A stretch of 64,000 nucleotides of DNA from JAIVGV01 sp036389335 (GTDB taxonomy: Bacteria > Acidobacteriota > Blastocatellia > Pyrinomonadales > Pyrinomonadaceae): assembly GCA_036389335.1 (NCBI GenBank), contig DASVQC010000044.1:1-64000 (forward strand), given 5' to 3'. Both the position numbers and the translations under genes were made by a program. The notes under the pieces were generated by a model that was not told where the DNA came from, ran no database searches, and saw only the letters and a program-made list of their open reading frames with translations. Position 1 is the first letter of the stretch, and every line of letters begins with the position of its first letter. Below are positions 55,065-63,839 of the stretch, piece after piece.

Positions 55065-56810
55065 ATGACTCAGAAATTATTCCTCCCGCTCGCGCTCGCC
55101 TTCGCGGCGGCGCTCCTCGCCGCGCCCGCGCGCGTCGCGGCGCAGGGCGAGCCGGGGCGCGACACGATCCTCGTCCTGCCCTTCGAGAACACGGCCAACC
55201 AGCGCGAGTACAACTGGGTCGGCGCGAGCTTCGCCGACTCGCTCGCAGACCTCTTCGCGCACGCGCCGGGCCTCGGCGTCGTCTCGACCGACGAGCGCGA
55301 GCTGCTCTACCAGCGTCTGCGCCTGCCGCTCACCTCCTCGCCCTCGCGCGCCACGGCCATCAAGATCGCGCGCGAGGCGAAGGCGACCCTCGTCGTCATC
55401 GGCACCTACAGCGTCAAGGCGGCGGAGGCGAAGGAGGGCGCGGGCGGCGCGGACGACAAGGAGGACAAGGTCGCGCCGCTCGAAGTCAGCGGCACGGCGA
55501 GCGTCGTGCGCGTCAACGAGGGGAAGCTCTGGCGTAAATTCGACTTCGGGGGGGCCGTCACGAACCTCCAGCGCACGCAGGGGACGCTCGCCTACCAGAT
55601 TCTCTACCTGAGGGACGACGCGCTCACCATCTCTCTGAACCGCGTTTTAGAGCTGGCGACGAAGGTGCCGCCGCGCGCCTTCGAGAGTCTGGTCAAGGGC
55701 ATCATGACGGACGACCCGGAGAAGCGTTCCGCCTACCTGCAGAACGCCGGGCGCGAGTTCACGAAAGTCCACCCCGGCGAAATCTACCCGGAGGCGGAGT
55801 TCGAGCTGGGCAACCTCTACTACCGGCAGGAGAAGTGGAAGGACGCCGCCGAGCACTACGCCAAGCTCAAGAAGGGCGACGCCCACTACGCCGAGGCCGC
55901 CTTCTACGGCGGGCTCACGCAGTGGCGTCTGGGCGATCTCAAGGGCGCGCTCGGGATGCTCATCCCGCTCGCCTCCGACATGCCGCTGACGGGCGTCTTC
56001 AACAACGCGGGCGCGATCTCACTGCAGGCCGCGCGCGGCGAGAAGCCGGGCGAGGAGCGCGACCGCCTGCTCAAACAGGCGACCGACTTCCTCTCCCGCG
56101 CGCGCGAGACCGAGCCGCAGGACGCGACCGTGCTCTACAACTACGCTTACGCGCTCTTCCTCTCCGGCAAGTTCGCGGAGGCCGCGGATCAGCTCCGCAA
56201 CGTCCTGACCTTGAAGCCGCGCGACGGCGAAGTCCTCTTCCTCTACGCGAAGGCTCTGGAGCGCGCCGGGCAGGCGGAAGCCGCGACCGCCGCCGACAAC
56301 GAGGCGCGGCGGTATTTGAAGCCCTACGCGCAGTACCAGACCGAGTGGCAGAAGTCGCAGACGATCTCGTCCGTGCAGCCGCGCCTCGCCGCGCAGTTCG
56401 ACGTGGCGCACGCCATCGAGATCGAGACGAAGCCCGCGCAGGCTGCCGCGGCGAACGCGCCCGATCTCTTGGAGCGCGTGCGCAAGCTCTACACGGCGGG
56501 GCAGGACGACGAGCTGCTGCCGGAGTTGAACCGCGTGCTGATGACCGACCCGTCGAACGCCGAGGCGCACCTCTACGTGGGACGCCTCTACCAGCGGCGG
56601 GGCGATCTCGCGCGCGCCGTCGCCTCGCTCAAGGCGGCGCTCTTCTGGAACGCCAAGCTGATCGACGCGCACATCCTCTTAGGGCGCATCTTCCTCGAAC
56701 AGGGCGACCGCGCGCAGGCGATGGTGCACGCGCGCACGGCCATCCAGCTCGACCCCAACAATCAGGAGGCGGTCGCACTCTTCCGACAGGTCGAGACCGG
56801 CGCGAGGTGA
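55065..56810 (+). CDS. Exported TPR protein
   Basis: The 581-residue product has a signal peptide (LFLPLALAFAAALLAAPARVAA). Its N-terminal domain (TILVLPFENTANQREYNWVGASFADSLADLF) is like those of proteins that bind peptidoglycan or act with adenylate-cyclase modules (FlgO/TolB-like fold). From about residue 220 on there are six or more TPR units (EAEFELGNLYYRQEKWKDAAEHYAKL, DATVLYNYAYALFLSGKFAEAA, AHLYVGRLYQRRGDLARAVASL). It is probably a periplasmic scaffold. No ribosome-binding site is visible and a TATAAA lies 6 bases before the ATG. Confidence 0.8.
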   Translation: MTQKLFLPLALAFAAALLAAPARVAAQGEPGRDTILVLPFENTANQREYNWVGASFADSLADLFAHAPGLGVVSTDERELLYQRLRLPLTSSPSRATAIKIAREAKATLVVIGTYSVKAAEAKEGAGGADDKEDKVAPLEVSGTASVVRVNEGKLWRKFDFGGAVTNLQRTQGTLAYQILYLRDDALTISLNRVLELATKVPPRAFESLVKGIMTDDPEKRSAYLQNAGREFTKVHPGEIYPEAEFELGNLYYRQEKWKDAAEHYAKLKKGDAHYAEAAFYGGLTQWRLGDLKGALGMLIPLASDMPLTGVFNNAGAISLQAARGEKPGEERDRLLKQATDFLSRARETEPQDATVLYNYAYALFLSGKFAEAADQLRNVLTLKPRDGEVLFLYAKALERAGQAEAATAADNEARRYLKPYAQYQTEWQKSQTISSVQPRLAAQFDVAHAIEIETKPAQAAAANAPDLLERVRKLYTAGQDDELLPELNRVLMTDPSNAEAHLYVGRLYQRRGDLARAVASLKAALFWNAKLIDAHILLGRIFLEQGDRAQAMVHARTAIQLDPNNQEAVALFRQVETGAR

Positions 56811-56840
56811 GCGACGGAAGGGCGAAGGGGCTAAGGTGAA

Positions 56841-56904
56841 GACGCGCGGACGCGGGGGCGCGGGGAAAGAATCTTACTTCTCCGCGTCCCCGCGTCTGCG
56901 CGTC
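56841..56904. repeat. GACGCGCGGACGCGG inverted-repeat element
   Basis: Arms of 23 bases at 56841-56863 and 56882-56904 match at about 21 positions around an AT-rich loop. Internal GACGCG-type repetition gives it the same layout as other intergenic elements of the window. It lies between the TPR gene and the NfeD-like gene. Confidence 0.75.
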
Positions 56905-56967
56905 TCCGCGCGCCTCTTTCAGACTGTCCGGCGTTAGCCTTCACGCCCCCGCCCGCCAGCCGCACAG

Positions 56968-57249
56968 ATGCTCAAGCTGACCGTCTTCATCTCCGCGCTC
57001 CTGCTCGTCGCCATCGCGGCCCTCGCCGCGGCGTCGCGCCACAAAAAGTCGGCGGGCGCGGCCATCGACTTCGTCGGTCGCGTGGGGACGGTCGAGAAAG
57101 ATTTAGCGCCGGAGGGCGCGGTGCTCGTCGCCGGTGAGTTGATGGCGGCGCGCTCTCTGACCGGGGGGCCGATTCTGCGCGAGAGCTGCGAGAGGGTGCG
57201 CGTCGTCGGCGCGCGCGGGCACTGCCTTCTCGTCGAGCCCGAACTTTAA
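56968..57249 (+). CDS. Small NfeD-like membrane protein
   Basis: The 93-residue product has one N-terminal membrane helix (LTVFISALLLVAIAALAAAS) followed by an OB-like domain, FVGRVGTVEKDLAPEGAVLVAGELMAARS, VRVVGARGHCLLVEPEL. This is the pattern of the C-terminal domain of NfeD proteins, which accompany flotillins. No flotillin gene is in the window. No strong ribosome-binding site is seen; an inverted-repeat element lies upstream. Confidence 0.75.
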   Translation: MLKLTVFISALLLVAIAALAAASRHKKSAGAAIDFVGRVGTVEKDLAPEGAVLVAGELMAARSLTGGPILRESCERVRVVGARGHCLLVEPEL

Positions 57250-57871
57250 AGCCGCGCCCCTTCAACCCGCGCCGCCGCCGCTCCCCTCACACCTCTGTCA
57301 CGCCTCGCCCACCCTGAGATGGATCAGCCCGCACGTGATTCCCGGAAACGCCCCCGCCGTGGCACGCGAACTGCTTTAGATAAAACCGGCAAGCATGGAA
57401 GAAGTTAAACCATGACCCCGCCGCCATCCCCCCTCTGGAAGTAGCCTGCCGCTGCTCCAGCCGCCCGCCGAGCATCCCTATCTACAATCCAATCTTTCAG
57501 GAACCCGGTTCGGAACCGGGTTCTCCCGCTTTTGGGGCCTCTCTTATTTCACGCCCTTATTTATTAACCGTCACTCGTTCACCCCCCGCGCCGTCGGCAC
57601 GACCCACGCACGTCAACGCGCGTTGACAAGGGGTCGCCTCGCGGTGACACTCCGACAATTTTTGTCAGCCGCGCGGTGACAAAAACCGTCTTTTTACGTC
57701 GAACGGGTAGACGATTTGACGCAAACGCGGGGGCGTTTCCGCGCGCCGAAAATATTTTTTCGCGCCCTCTTCTGACGCAGCCGCGCCCCGTCTGTTAAAC
57801 TCGCGCGCGTGCGGGACGCAATCGCCCTCGACGCGCGGCGGACGAGCCGCAGCCGGACGAAGTTGCGCGGG
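57250..57871. other. Gap before lnt with hairpin
   Basis: No convincing gene is seen. GAACCCGGTT (57501-57510) pairs with AACCGGGTTC (57514-57523), followed by a T-run (CTTTTGG), a likely terminator for the NfeD-like gene. A TTGACA lies at 57623, but no -10 is well placed. The inverted repeat at 57659 is listed separately. Confidence 0.5.
57659..57685. promoter_or_regulatory. TTTTTGTCA-N9-TGACAAAAA operator-like inverted repeat
   Basis: Nine-base arms (57659-57667 and 57677-57685) are exact reverse complements with a 9-base spacer. The spacing of about one helical turn and a half and its position 190-210 bases before lnt suggest a site for a dimeric regulator. The protein is not identified. 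Confidence 0.5.
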
Positions 57872-59539
57872 ATGGCGCGAGCCTTCGCGCCGACTCGCGC
57901 GCGGTGTGCGCTCGCCGCGCTCACCTCGCTCCTCCTCGTCCTCTCCTTCCCCGACTTCGACCTCTGGTGGCTCGCGTGGGTCGCGCTCGTGCCGCTCACC
58001 CTCGCCGTCTGCGCGCCGACGCCGCAGCGCGTCGGCGCGGCCTTCGTCACGGGCTGGATCGCGGGCGCGCTCTACTTCTACGGCTCCTGCTGGTGGCTCA
58101 CCCACTCGATGATCCACTACGGCGGCATCCCCGCCTTCGTCGCCTTCCCGCTGCTCGTCCCCGGCGCGCTCATCGTCGGCCTCTTCCCCGCCCTGTGGGC
58201 GCTCGCGCTCGCGCGCGTCGCGGCGCGATTCGGCGCGTCGCGCGCGCTGCTCCTTGCGCCCTTCGCGTGGGCGGCCTTCGAGTGGGCTCGGCTCTACGCG
58301 ACCGGGCAACTCTGGAACGCCGTCGGCTACACGCAGGCTTACCAGCCCACACTCATCCAGTGCGCCTCGTGGGGCGGCGTCTATGCCGTCAGCTTCCTGA
58401 TCCTCGCGATCAACTCCGCGCTCGCATACGTGCTGCTGCGAAGAGACGCACGCGCCGTCGTCGTGGCCGCGCTCGCCACACTCTTTGTTGCCGCCTCGAT
58501 CCTCACGTCCGCGATCTCCACATCGCCGCTCGGCGAAAAAGGATCGTATCCGGGGTCAGACCCGCCCGCGGCGGTCGTCGTCGCCGTCCAGCCGAACGTC
58601 GCGCCTAACTTCGAGCGCACGCGGGGCGAGACCGACGCGCTCGTCGCGCGCCACCTCTCGATGGCGATGAGCGCCCTCAGAGAGTCTGGCGCGGGCGCGT
58701 CTGGTCGAGATGCGCCAGCAGCTCGGGCCGGCAGTCTGAGCGCCGCGAACGGCGCGAACCAAACTCCGCCGCCGGGTCGCGCCGCACTGCCGCGCGTCGT
58801 CGTCTTCCCCGAGTCGCCGATGAATTTTTCCTACGGTCGCGACGCGGGGTTTCGCGAACTCGTCTCGCGCTTCGCGCGTGACGAGCGCGCGTCAGTCCTC
58901 TTCAACTCGCTTGAGAGCGCGCCCGCGGGCGGCGTCTACAATTCCGCGGTGCTCGTTAACGAAGAGGGTCGGCTCGTCGCGCAGTATGATAAGATTCGCC
59001 TGCTGCCGTTCGGCGAGTACGTGCCGCTGCCGCGCTGGTTGGGCGGCGGGATGGTGAGCGCCATCGTCGGAGAGTTCACGCCCGGCGCTCGCTACACGCT
59101 GCTCCCCTTCGGCGACGCGCGCGCGGGAGTGTTCATCTGCTTCGAGTCGGCGTTCCCCGCGATCTCGCGCGAGTTCACGCGGGCGGGCGCGGACGTGCTC
59201 ATTAACATCTCGAACGACGGCTACCTCGGCAAGACGCCCGTGCTCCGGCAGCACTTGGCGAACGCCGTCTTCCGCGCCGTTGAAAACCAGAGGGCCGTCC
59301 TGCGCGTGACGAACACCGGCATCAGCGCGCGCATCTCGCCGCAGGGGGAAGTCACGGGCGCGACCGCCAGCTTCGAGCCCGCCACGCGCACCTGGGCGAT
59401 CAACCGCGCGACCGGCGGCGAGACTTTCTACACGCGCCACGGCGATCTCTTCGTCGCCTCGTGCGCGGTGCTCAGCCTGCTGGCTCTGATTTCGACTTTG
59501 AAGCGACGCCCGGTGACGGTCGAAGAGGGCATCTCTTAA
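57872..59539 (+). CDS. lnt: Apolipoprotein N-acyltransferase
   Basis: Lnt transfers the third acyl chain to lipoproteins at the inner membrane. The 555-residue product (from ATG 57872) has about six N-terminal helices (LLLVLSFPDFDLWWLAWVALV and others) and a nitrilase-like periplasmic domain with the triad E314 in VFPESPMNF, K374 in YDKIRLLPFGEYVP and C423 in ICFESAFP. It ends with one C-terminal helix. ATG 57872 places the first helix as in E. coli Lnt; an in-frame GTG at 57809 would add 21 residues. A 40-residue Ala/Gly insertion before E314 is unusual. The gene is followed by a small membrane protein and prfB. Confidence 0.94.
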   Translation: MARAFAPTRARCALAALTSLLLVLSFPDFDLWWLAWVALVPLTLAVCAPTPQRVGAAFVTGWIAGALYFYGSCWWLTHSMIHYGGIPAFVAFPLLVPGALIVGLFPALWALALARVAARFGASRALLLAPFAWAAFEWARLYATGQLWNAVGYTQAYQPTLIQCASWGGVYAVSFLILAINSALAYVLLRRDARAVVVAALATLFVAASILTSAISTSPLGEKGSYPGSDPPAAVVVAVQPNVAPNFERTRGETDALVARHLSMAMSALRESGAGASGRDAPAARAGSLSAANGANQTPPPGRAALPRVVVFPESPMNFSYGRDAGFRELVSRFARDERASVLFNSLESAPAGGVYNSAVLVNEEGRLVAQYDKIRLLPFGEYVPLPRWLGGGMVSAIVGEFTPGARYTLLPFGDARAGVFICFESAFPAISREFTRAGADVLINISNDGYLGKTPVLRQHLANAVFRAVENQRAVLRVTNTGISARISPQGEVTGATASFEPATRTWAINRATGGETFYTRHGDLFVASCAVLSLLALISTLKRRPVTVEEGIS

Positions 59540-59550
59540 AGGGATGAGCG

Positions 59551-59682
59551 ATGCGCGATTCCGGGCGTAAAATTTCTTTGGGTGAAGCAGCGGTGCTCGC
59601 TTACGGCGCGTTGTTTCTGGCGTGCCTTCTCGTGGTTCTTTACGTGTTACCCGATTTGTTCAAGCTGAGTTCCAGCGACTAA
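59551..59682 (+). CDS. 43-residue single-pass membrane protein
   Basis: The ATG at 59551 opens MRDSGRKISLGEAAVLAYG, then a membrane helix (ALFLACLLVVLYVLPDLF) and a short tail. AAAGGGATGAG lies upstream as a possible ribosome-binding site. It fits exactly between lnt and prfB (11 and 16 bases from them), suggesting one operon. Codon use is like the neighbours. No family is assigned. Confidence 0.6.
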   Translation: MRDSGRKISLGEAAVLAYGALFLACLLVVLYVLPDLFKLSSSD

Positions 59683-59698
59683 CGCGAAAGGTACTTTA

Positions 59699-60809
59699 AT
59701 GATCGAGACTTTGACGCTCCACGAACTGCGCACGGCCTACGAAGATTTGCGCACGCGAGTCGAACAGCTCGGGAGGTTTCTTTGATGTCGCGGCGAAGCA
59801 GGAGGAGCTGAGCGGCATCGAGCGGCGGGCTTCGGCGCGGGACTTCTGGGACGATCAGGAGGCGGCGCAGAAGCTGTTGCAGCAGCGCAGCCGCTTGGAG
59901 CGCGTCATCAGCCGGCAGCGTTCGTTCGAGTCGTCGGTGGAGGACGCGGGCGTGCTCTTCGAGTTCGCCGCGGAGGACGAGTCGAACCTGACGGAGCTGC
60001 GCGCGCTGCTGGCGCGGCTGGAGCCGGAGATCGCCGCCGCCGAGACGGAGATGCTCTTGGGCGGCGAGAACGACGCGCTGAACGCCATCTGCACCGTCCA
60101 CCCCGGCGCGGGCGGCACGGAGTCGCAGGACTGGGCCGAGATGCTGTTACGCATGTACCTGAAGTGGGCCGAGCGCCGCGGCTTCAAGACCGAGGTGCTC
60201 GAATACCAGCCGGGCGAGGAGGCGGGCGTCAAGAGCGCGACGTTCCGCGTCGAGGGCGAGTACGCCTACGGGCTGCTCGCGGCGGAGGCGGGCGTGCACC
60301 GCCTGGTCCGCATCTCGCCCTTCGATCAGGCGGCGCGGCGTCACACCTCTTTCGCCTCGCTCTTCGTCTCGCCGGAGATCGACGAGAACATCGAGGTCGA
60401 GATCAACGACAAGGACTTGAGGGTCGACACCTTCCGCGCCACCGGCGCGGGCGGCCAGCACATCAACACCACCGACTCGGCGGTGCGCATCACGCACCTC
60501 CCCACGGGGATCGTCGTCGGCTGCCAGAACCAGCGCTCGCAGCACCAGAACCGCGCCGTCGCGATGCAGGTCTTGCGCTCGCGCCTCTACGAACTCGAAT
60601 TAGAGAAGCGGAGGGCCGACACCGCCGTGCTCGAAGCCAGCAAGTCCGACATCTCCTTCGGCTCTCAGATCAGAAACTACGTGCTCGCGCCCTACCGACT
60701 GGTCAAAGACGCGCGCACGAAGCTCGAACGGGGCGACGTCGATGCGGTGCTCTCCGGCGACATCGACGACTTCATCAAGGCTTACCTGCTCGCGCGCCGC
60801 GCGGCTTGA
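59699..60809 (+). CDS. prfB: Peptide chain release factor 2 (with programmed +1 frameshift)
   Basis: RF2 terminates translation at UGA and UAA. Translation from ATG 59699 gives 28 codons (IETLTLHELRTAYEDLRTRV...) to CTT, followed by an in-frame TGA (59783-59785). Slipping +1 (CTT-T-GAT) joins DVAAKQEELSGIERRASARD and yields a 369-residue protein. SPF at about 206-208 and GGQ at about 251-253 are intact. GGGAGG lies 3 bases before CTT, like the internal Shine-Dalgarno of E. coli prfB. The zero frame stops at 28 residues, so the frameshift is required. This is autoregulation: RF2 shortage promotes slippage. Confidence 0.96.
59771..59785 (+). promoter_or_regulatory. prfB programmed frameshift site
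   Basis: GGGAGG-TTT-CTT-TGA (followed by T) matches the canonical RF2 site in spacing: internal Shine-Dalgarno, 3-base gap, CTT slippery codon and in-frame TGA. It differs from E. coli only in the Shine-Dalgarno and the base after the stop. Confidence 0.93.
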
Positions 60810-60814
60810 CAGGC

Positions 60815-60921
60815 TTGAGTCGGGAGTCCGAAGTCCGGGGTTAAGAACAGAGTGCGACACACACTTACTCCGGCTTCCGCCCCGACCCCAGACCCTAGAC
60901 TTCAGACTCCGGGCTAAATTT
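60815..60921. repeat. GTCCGAA-type inverted-repeat element before ftsK
   Basis: GAGTCGGGAGTCCGAAGTCCGG on the left pairs imperfectly with CTAGACTTCAGACTCCGGGCT on the right. The right arm ends within a few bases of the ftsK ATG. A sister element with the same unit lies after ftsK at 63543-63680. Confidence 0.75.
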
Positions 60922-63534
60922 ATGGCAACTATCCAGACCGAGACGCGGGCGAAGGTGCTGCCCGCCAAGCGCGGCTCGCGGCGCACGGAGATCACGGCCA
61001 TCGCGCTGCTCGCCGTGGGCGTGATGCTCGCGCTCTGCCTCTTCTTCTTCCACCCGAACGATCCGTCGCTGAACGCGAGCGGGCAGGAGCGCACCGACAA
61101 CCTCATCGGCCCCGTCGGCGCTTACGTCTCCGACCTGCTGCTGCAAACCTTCGGGCTCGCCGCCTACCTCCTGCCGCTGCTGCTCTTCGCCGCGTCGGTG
61201 CGCCGCTTCCAGAAGAGGCCGCTGCGCGCGCCCTTGGGGCGCGTCCTCGGCCTCGCCCTGCTGCTGCTCTCGACCGCCGGGCTGCTGGCCCTGCTCATCT
61301 CGTCGCTCTTCTTCGACGCCCGCGTGCGCGCGGGCGGCCTCGTCGGCTCGCTCCTCGCCTCGCAGCTCGTGGGCGCGGCGGGCAAGGTCGGCGCGCTCAT
61401 CCTGCTCGCGGCGGCGGCGGCGGTCGCCGTCCTGCTCGCGACCAACTTCTCTTTCGCGCAGGCTTACGCGCGCGCCGTCGAAGCCTTCGGCAGCCCCGCC
61501 GATTTCGCGCGCGCACGGGTGGCGCGACTGCGCGCGTGGGCCGGGGCGCGCCGCGAGTCTGCGGCGCAGCGCGACGCCGAGCGGCGCGCCGAGCGCGCCG
61601 CTCGCGAGGCGGTGCGCGAAGAGGAGAAGCGCCTGAAGAACAAGACCGGGGCGGCGCGCGTCGAGGAGTTCATGCGCGAGCCGCTGCCGCTCGAAACCCT
61701 CGCCGCGACGGCCATCCAGCGCAACGCCGCGGCGGCTGAGGCGGCCACTCTCGCGCCGCCCCCGCCCATCGCGAAGGAGACCGCGCCCTTCGCGCCCGAC
61801 GACGGCGCGGCGTTAGCGCCCGAGCCTTCCGCCCCGCGCGCCGAGAGGCCGCGCGGCGACGCGGCGGCCCCTTCGCCGTCGAGGCGCGCCGCCGCTCCCA
61901 CGGCTGACGCGGCGGGGGACGACGCGGCGGAGATCGAGGAGATGGTGCGCGACGTGTCGGTCGTGCGGACGGAGCCGGTCGAGGAAGAGCTGCCGCGGCC
62001 CCGCGCCGCCGACAAGGCGGCGCGCGAGGCGAAGAAGCTTGAGCGGGCCGCCGCGCTGATGAGCGACTACAGGATGCCGCCCGTCGATTTCCTGAACGCC
62101 GCGCCGCCGCGCCACGAGCAGGCCGACGAGGAGTTGCGCAACCTCGCCACGCGCGTCGCCGAGAAGTGCAAGGAGTTCAACGTCACGGGCAAGATCGAGT
62201 ACATCTGCCCCGGCCCCGTCGTCACGACCTACGAGTTCAAGCCCGACCCCGGCGTCAAGTATTCGCGCGTCACCGGGCTCGTGGACGATCTGTGCCTCGC
62301 GCTCAAGGCCGAGTCGATCCGCATCGACCGCGTGCCGGGCAAGGCGCACGTCGGCATCGAGGTGCCCAACTCGCGCCGCGACAACATCATGCTGCGCGAG
62401 GTGGTCGAGTCGCGCCAGTATCAGGACGCCCCGTCCAAGCTCCCGCTCGCCCTCGGCAAGACCATCGACGGGCTCAACTACGTCGCCGACCTCGCGCGCA
62501 TGCCGCACCTCCTGATCGCGGGCGCGACCGGCACCGGCAAGTCGGTCTGCCTCAACTCGCTCGTCGTCTCGATCCTCTACCGGGCGCGGCCCGACGAGGT
62601 GAAGTTCATCATGATCGACCCGAAGCGGCTGGAACTCGGGCTCTACGCCGACATCCCGCACTTGGCGCACCCGATCATCACCGAGCCGAAGCAGGCGGCC
62701 AACGCCCTGAAGTGGGGCGTGCGCGAGATGGAGAAGCGCTACAAGCATCTGGCGCAGTGGGGCGTCAGGAACATCGACGGCTACAACGCCGAGGTGCTGC
62801 GCCGCAACCTCGTCGAAGACTTCGACGAGCAGGGCAGCCCGTGGCAGGTGCTCCCCTACATCGTCATCATCATCGACGAGCTGGCCGATCTGATGATGAC
62901 CTCCGGGCGCGAGGTCGAAGAGGCCATCACGCGACTCGCGCAGATGGCGCGCGCCGTCGGCATCCACCTCGTGCTCGCCACGCAGCGGCCCTCGGTCGAC
63001 GTCATCACCGGGCTGATCAAGGCGAACTTCCCCTCGCGCATCGCCTTCCGCGTCTCTTCGAAAGTAGACTCGCGCACGATCATCGACGCGAACGGCGCGG
63101 AGCAGTTGCTCGGGCGCGGCGACATGCTCTTCCTGCCGCCCGGCACGTCGCGCCTCGTGAGAGTCCACGGCGCGTTCGTCGACGAGGCGGAGATCGGTCG
63201 CATCGTCGCGCACATCAAGGCGCAAGGGCAGCCCGTCTACGACGAGTCGATCACGCAGTCGGAGGAGGAGTCGGCGGGCGGCGAGGGCGCGGGCGGCGAG
63301 CGCGACGAGCAGTTCGAGGACGCGCTGCGCATCTGCGTCGAGATGAAGCGCGCCTCGACGTCGGTGCTGCAAAGAAGGCTCCGCATCGGCTACGGTCGCG
63401 CCGCCGCCATCCTCGACGCGATGGAGCGCGAAGGCTTGATCGGGCAGGCCGACGGCGCGCGCCCGCGCCCCGTCCTCGGCAAAGCCTTCGAGACCATCAA
63501 CCACTGGGACGAACTCGAAAGGAGTTCGGGGTAA
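60922..63534 (+). CDS. ftsK: DNA translocase FtsK
   Basis: FtsK pumps chromosome termini through the septum and activates XerCD. The 870-residue product has four N-terminal membrane helices (TAIALLAVGVMLALCLFFF, AAYLLPLLLFAASV and others), a long Ala/Pro/Glu linker, and the motor with Walker A GATGTGKS at 534-541, Walker B IVIIIDELADLMM and LATQRPSVDVITG. It ends in a gamma winged-helix domain (TSVLQRRLRIGYGRAAAILDAME). The length is at the SpoIIIE/short-FtsK end. ATG 60922 lies next to the GTCCGAA element. GTCCGAA elements flank it on both sides. Confidence 0.96.
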   Translation: MATIQTETRAKVLPAKRGSRRTEITAIALLAVGVMLALCLFFFHPNDPSLNASGQERTDNLIGPVGAYVSDLLLQTFGLAAYLLPLLLFAASVRRFQKRPLRAPLGRVLGLALLLLSTAGLLALLISSLFFDARVRAGGLVGSLLASQLVGAAGKVGALILLAAAAAVAVLLATNFSFAQAYARAVEAFGSPADFARARVARLRAWAGARRESAAQRDAERRAERAAREAVREEEKRLKNKTGAARVEEFMREPLPLETLAATAIQRNAAAAEAATLAPPPPIAKETAPFAPDDGAALAPEPSAPRAERPRGDAAAPSPSRRAAAPTADAAGDDAAEIEEMVRDVSVVRTEPVEEELPRPRAADKAAREAKKLERAAALMSDYRMPPVDFLNAAPPRHEQADEELRNLATRVAEKCKEFNVTGKIEYICPGPVVTTYEFKPDPGVKYSRVTGLVDDLCLALKAESIRIDRVPGKAHVGIEVPNSRRDNIMLREVVESRQYQDAPSKLPLALGKTIDGLNYVADLARMPHLLIAGATGTGKSVCLNSLVVSILYRARPDEVKFIMIDPKRLELGLYADIPHLAHPIITEPKQAANALKWGVREMEKRYKHLAQWGVRNIDGYNAEVLRRNLVEDFDEQGSPWQVLPYIVIIIDELADLMMTSGREVEEAITRLAQMARAVGIHLVLATQRPSVDVITGLIKANFPSRIAFRVSSKVDSRTIIDANGAEQLLGRGDMLFLPPGTSRLVRVHGAFVDEAEIGRIVAHIKAQGQPVYDESITQSEEESAGGEGAGGERDEQFEDALRICVEMKRASTSVLQRRLRIGYGRAAAILDAMEREGLIGQADGARPRPVLGKAFETINHWDELERSSG

Positions 63535-63542
63535 CAAGTCGC

Positions 63543-63680
63543 GTGTCCGAAGTCCGAAATCTAATGCCCAGTGTCCAAAGCTCTTCATCGTCAACGTCGA
63601 GCCGGGTGACACGACGAGTCGCGCGGGTTAGAAGCATCAAACTTCAAACCTCGGACTTTGGACTTCGGACTTTGAATTCC
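63543..63680. repeat. GTCCGAA-type inverted-repeat element after ftsK
   Basis: GTGTCCGAAGTCCGAAATC on the left (63543 on) pairs with the right arm, whose core is CGGACTTTGGACTTCGGAC (to about 63680). The unit is about 7 bases, as in the upstream copy. The region holds no gene. Confidence 0.8.
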
Positions 63681-63699
63681 GTCGCGACTCTTTCGACAA

Positions 63700-63734
63700 T
63701 TTTCCACAGAAACTGTGGAAAAGCCTGTGGAAAA
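63700..63734. promoter_or_regulatory. Cluster of three DnaA-box-like 9-mers
   Basis: TTTTCCACA (63700-63708, +) is followed by TGTGGAAAA at 63714-63722 and 63726-63734 (the same 9-mer on the - strand). The three sites lie in 35 bases, within an AT-rich gap. The 9-mer is one mismatch from the TTATCCACA consensus and equals the cyanobacterial DnaA box. The site could titrate DnaA or lie near an origin. Confidence 0.5.
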
Positions 63735-63839
63735 GCCGTCTTTCGTCGTTACAAGTTTCTGAAAAGTTTAGACTTCTAGCATTTTGCACACGCGCGCGGC
63801 AAAGTTTGCCGAAGCGTTTCCGGCGGTGATCTTCTTCGC

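Noticed and set aside
57287..57475. 62-residue minus-strand frame before lnt
   Set aside because: It has no ribosome-binding site and no protein-like pattern; it lies in a gap with regulatory-looking repeats.
59877..60809. RF2 starting at an ATG-like codon after the frameshift site
   Set aside because: It would lack the N-terminal domain; the 28-codon leader plus +1 slip restores the full normal length.
63700..63734. Declaring oriC after ftsK
   Set aside because: Only three boxes are seen, no dnaA or dnaN is present and the window ends too soon.
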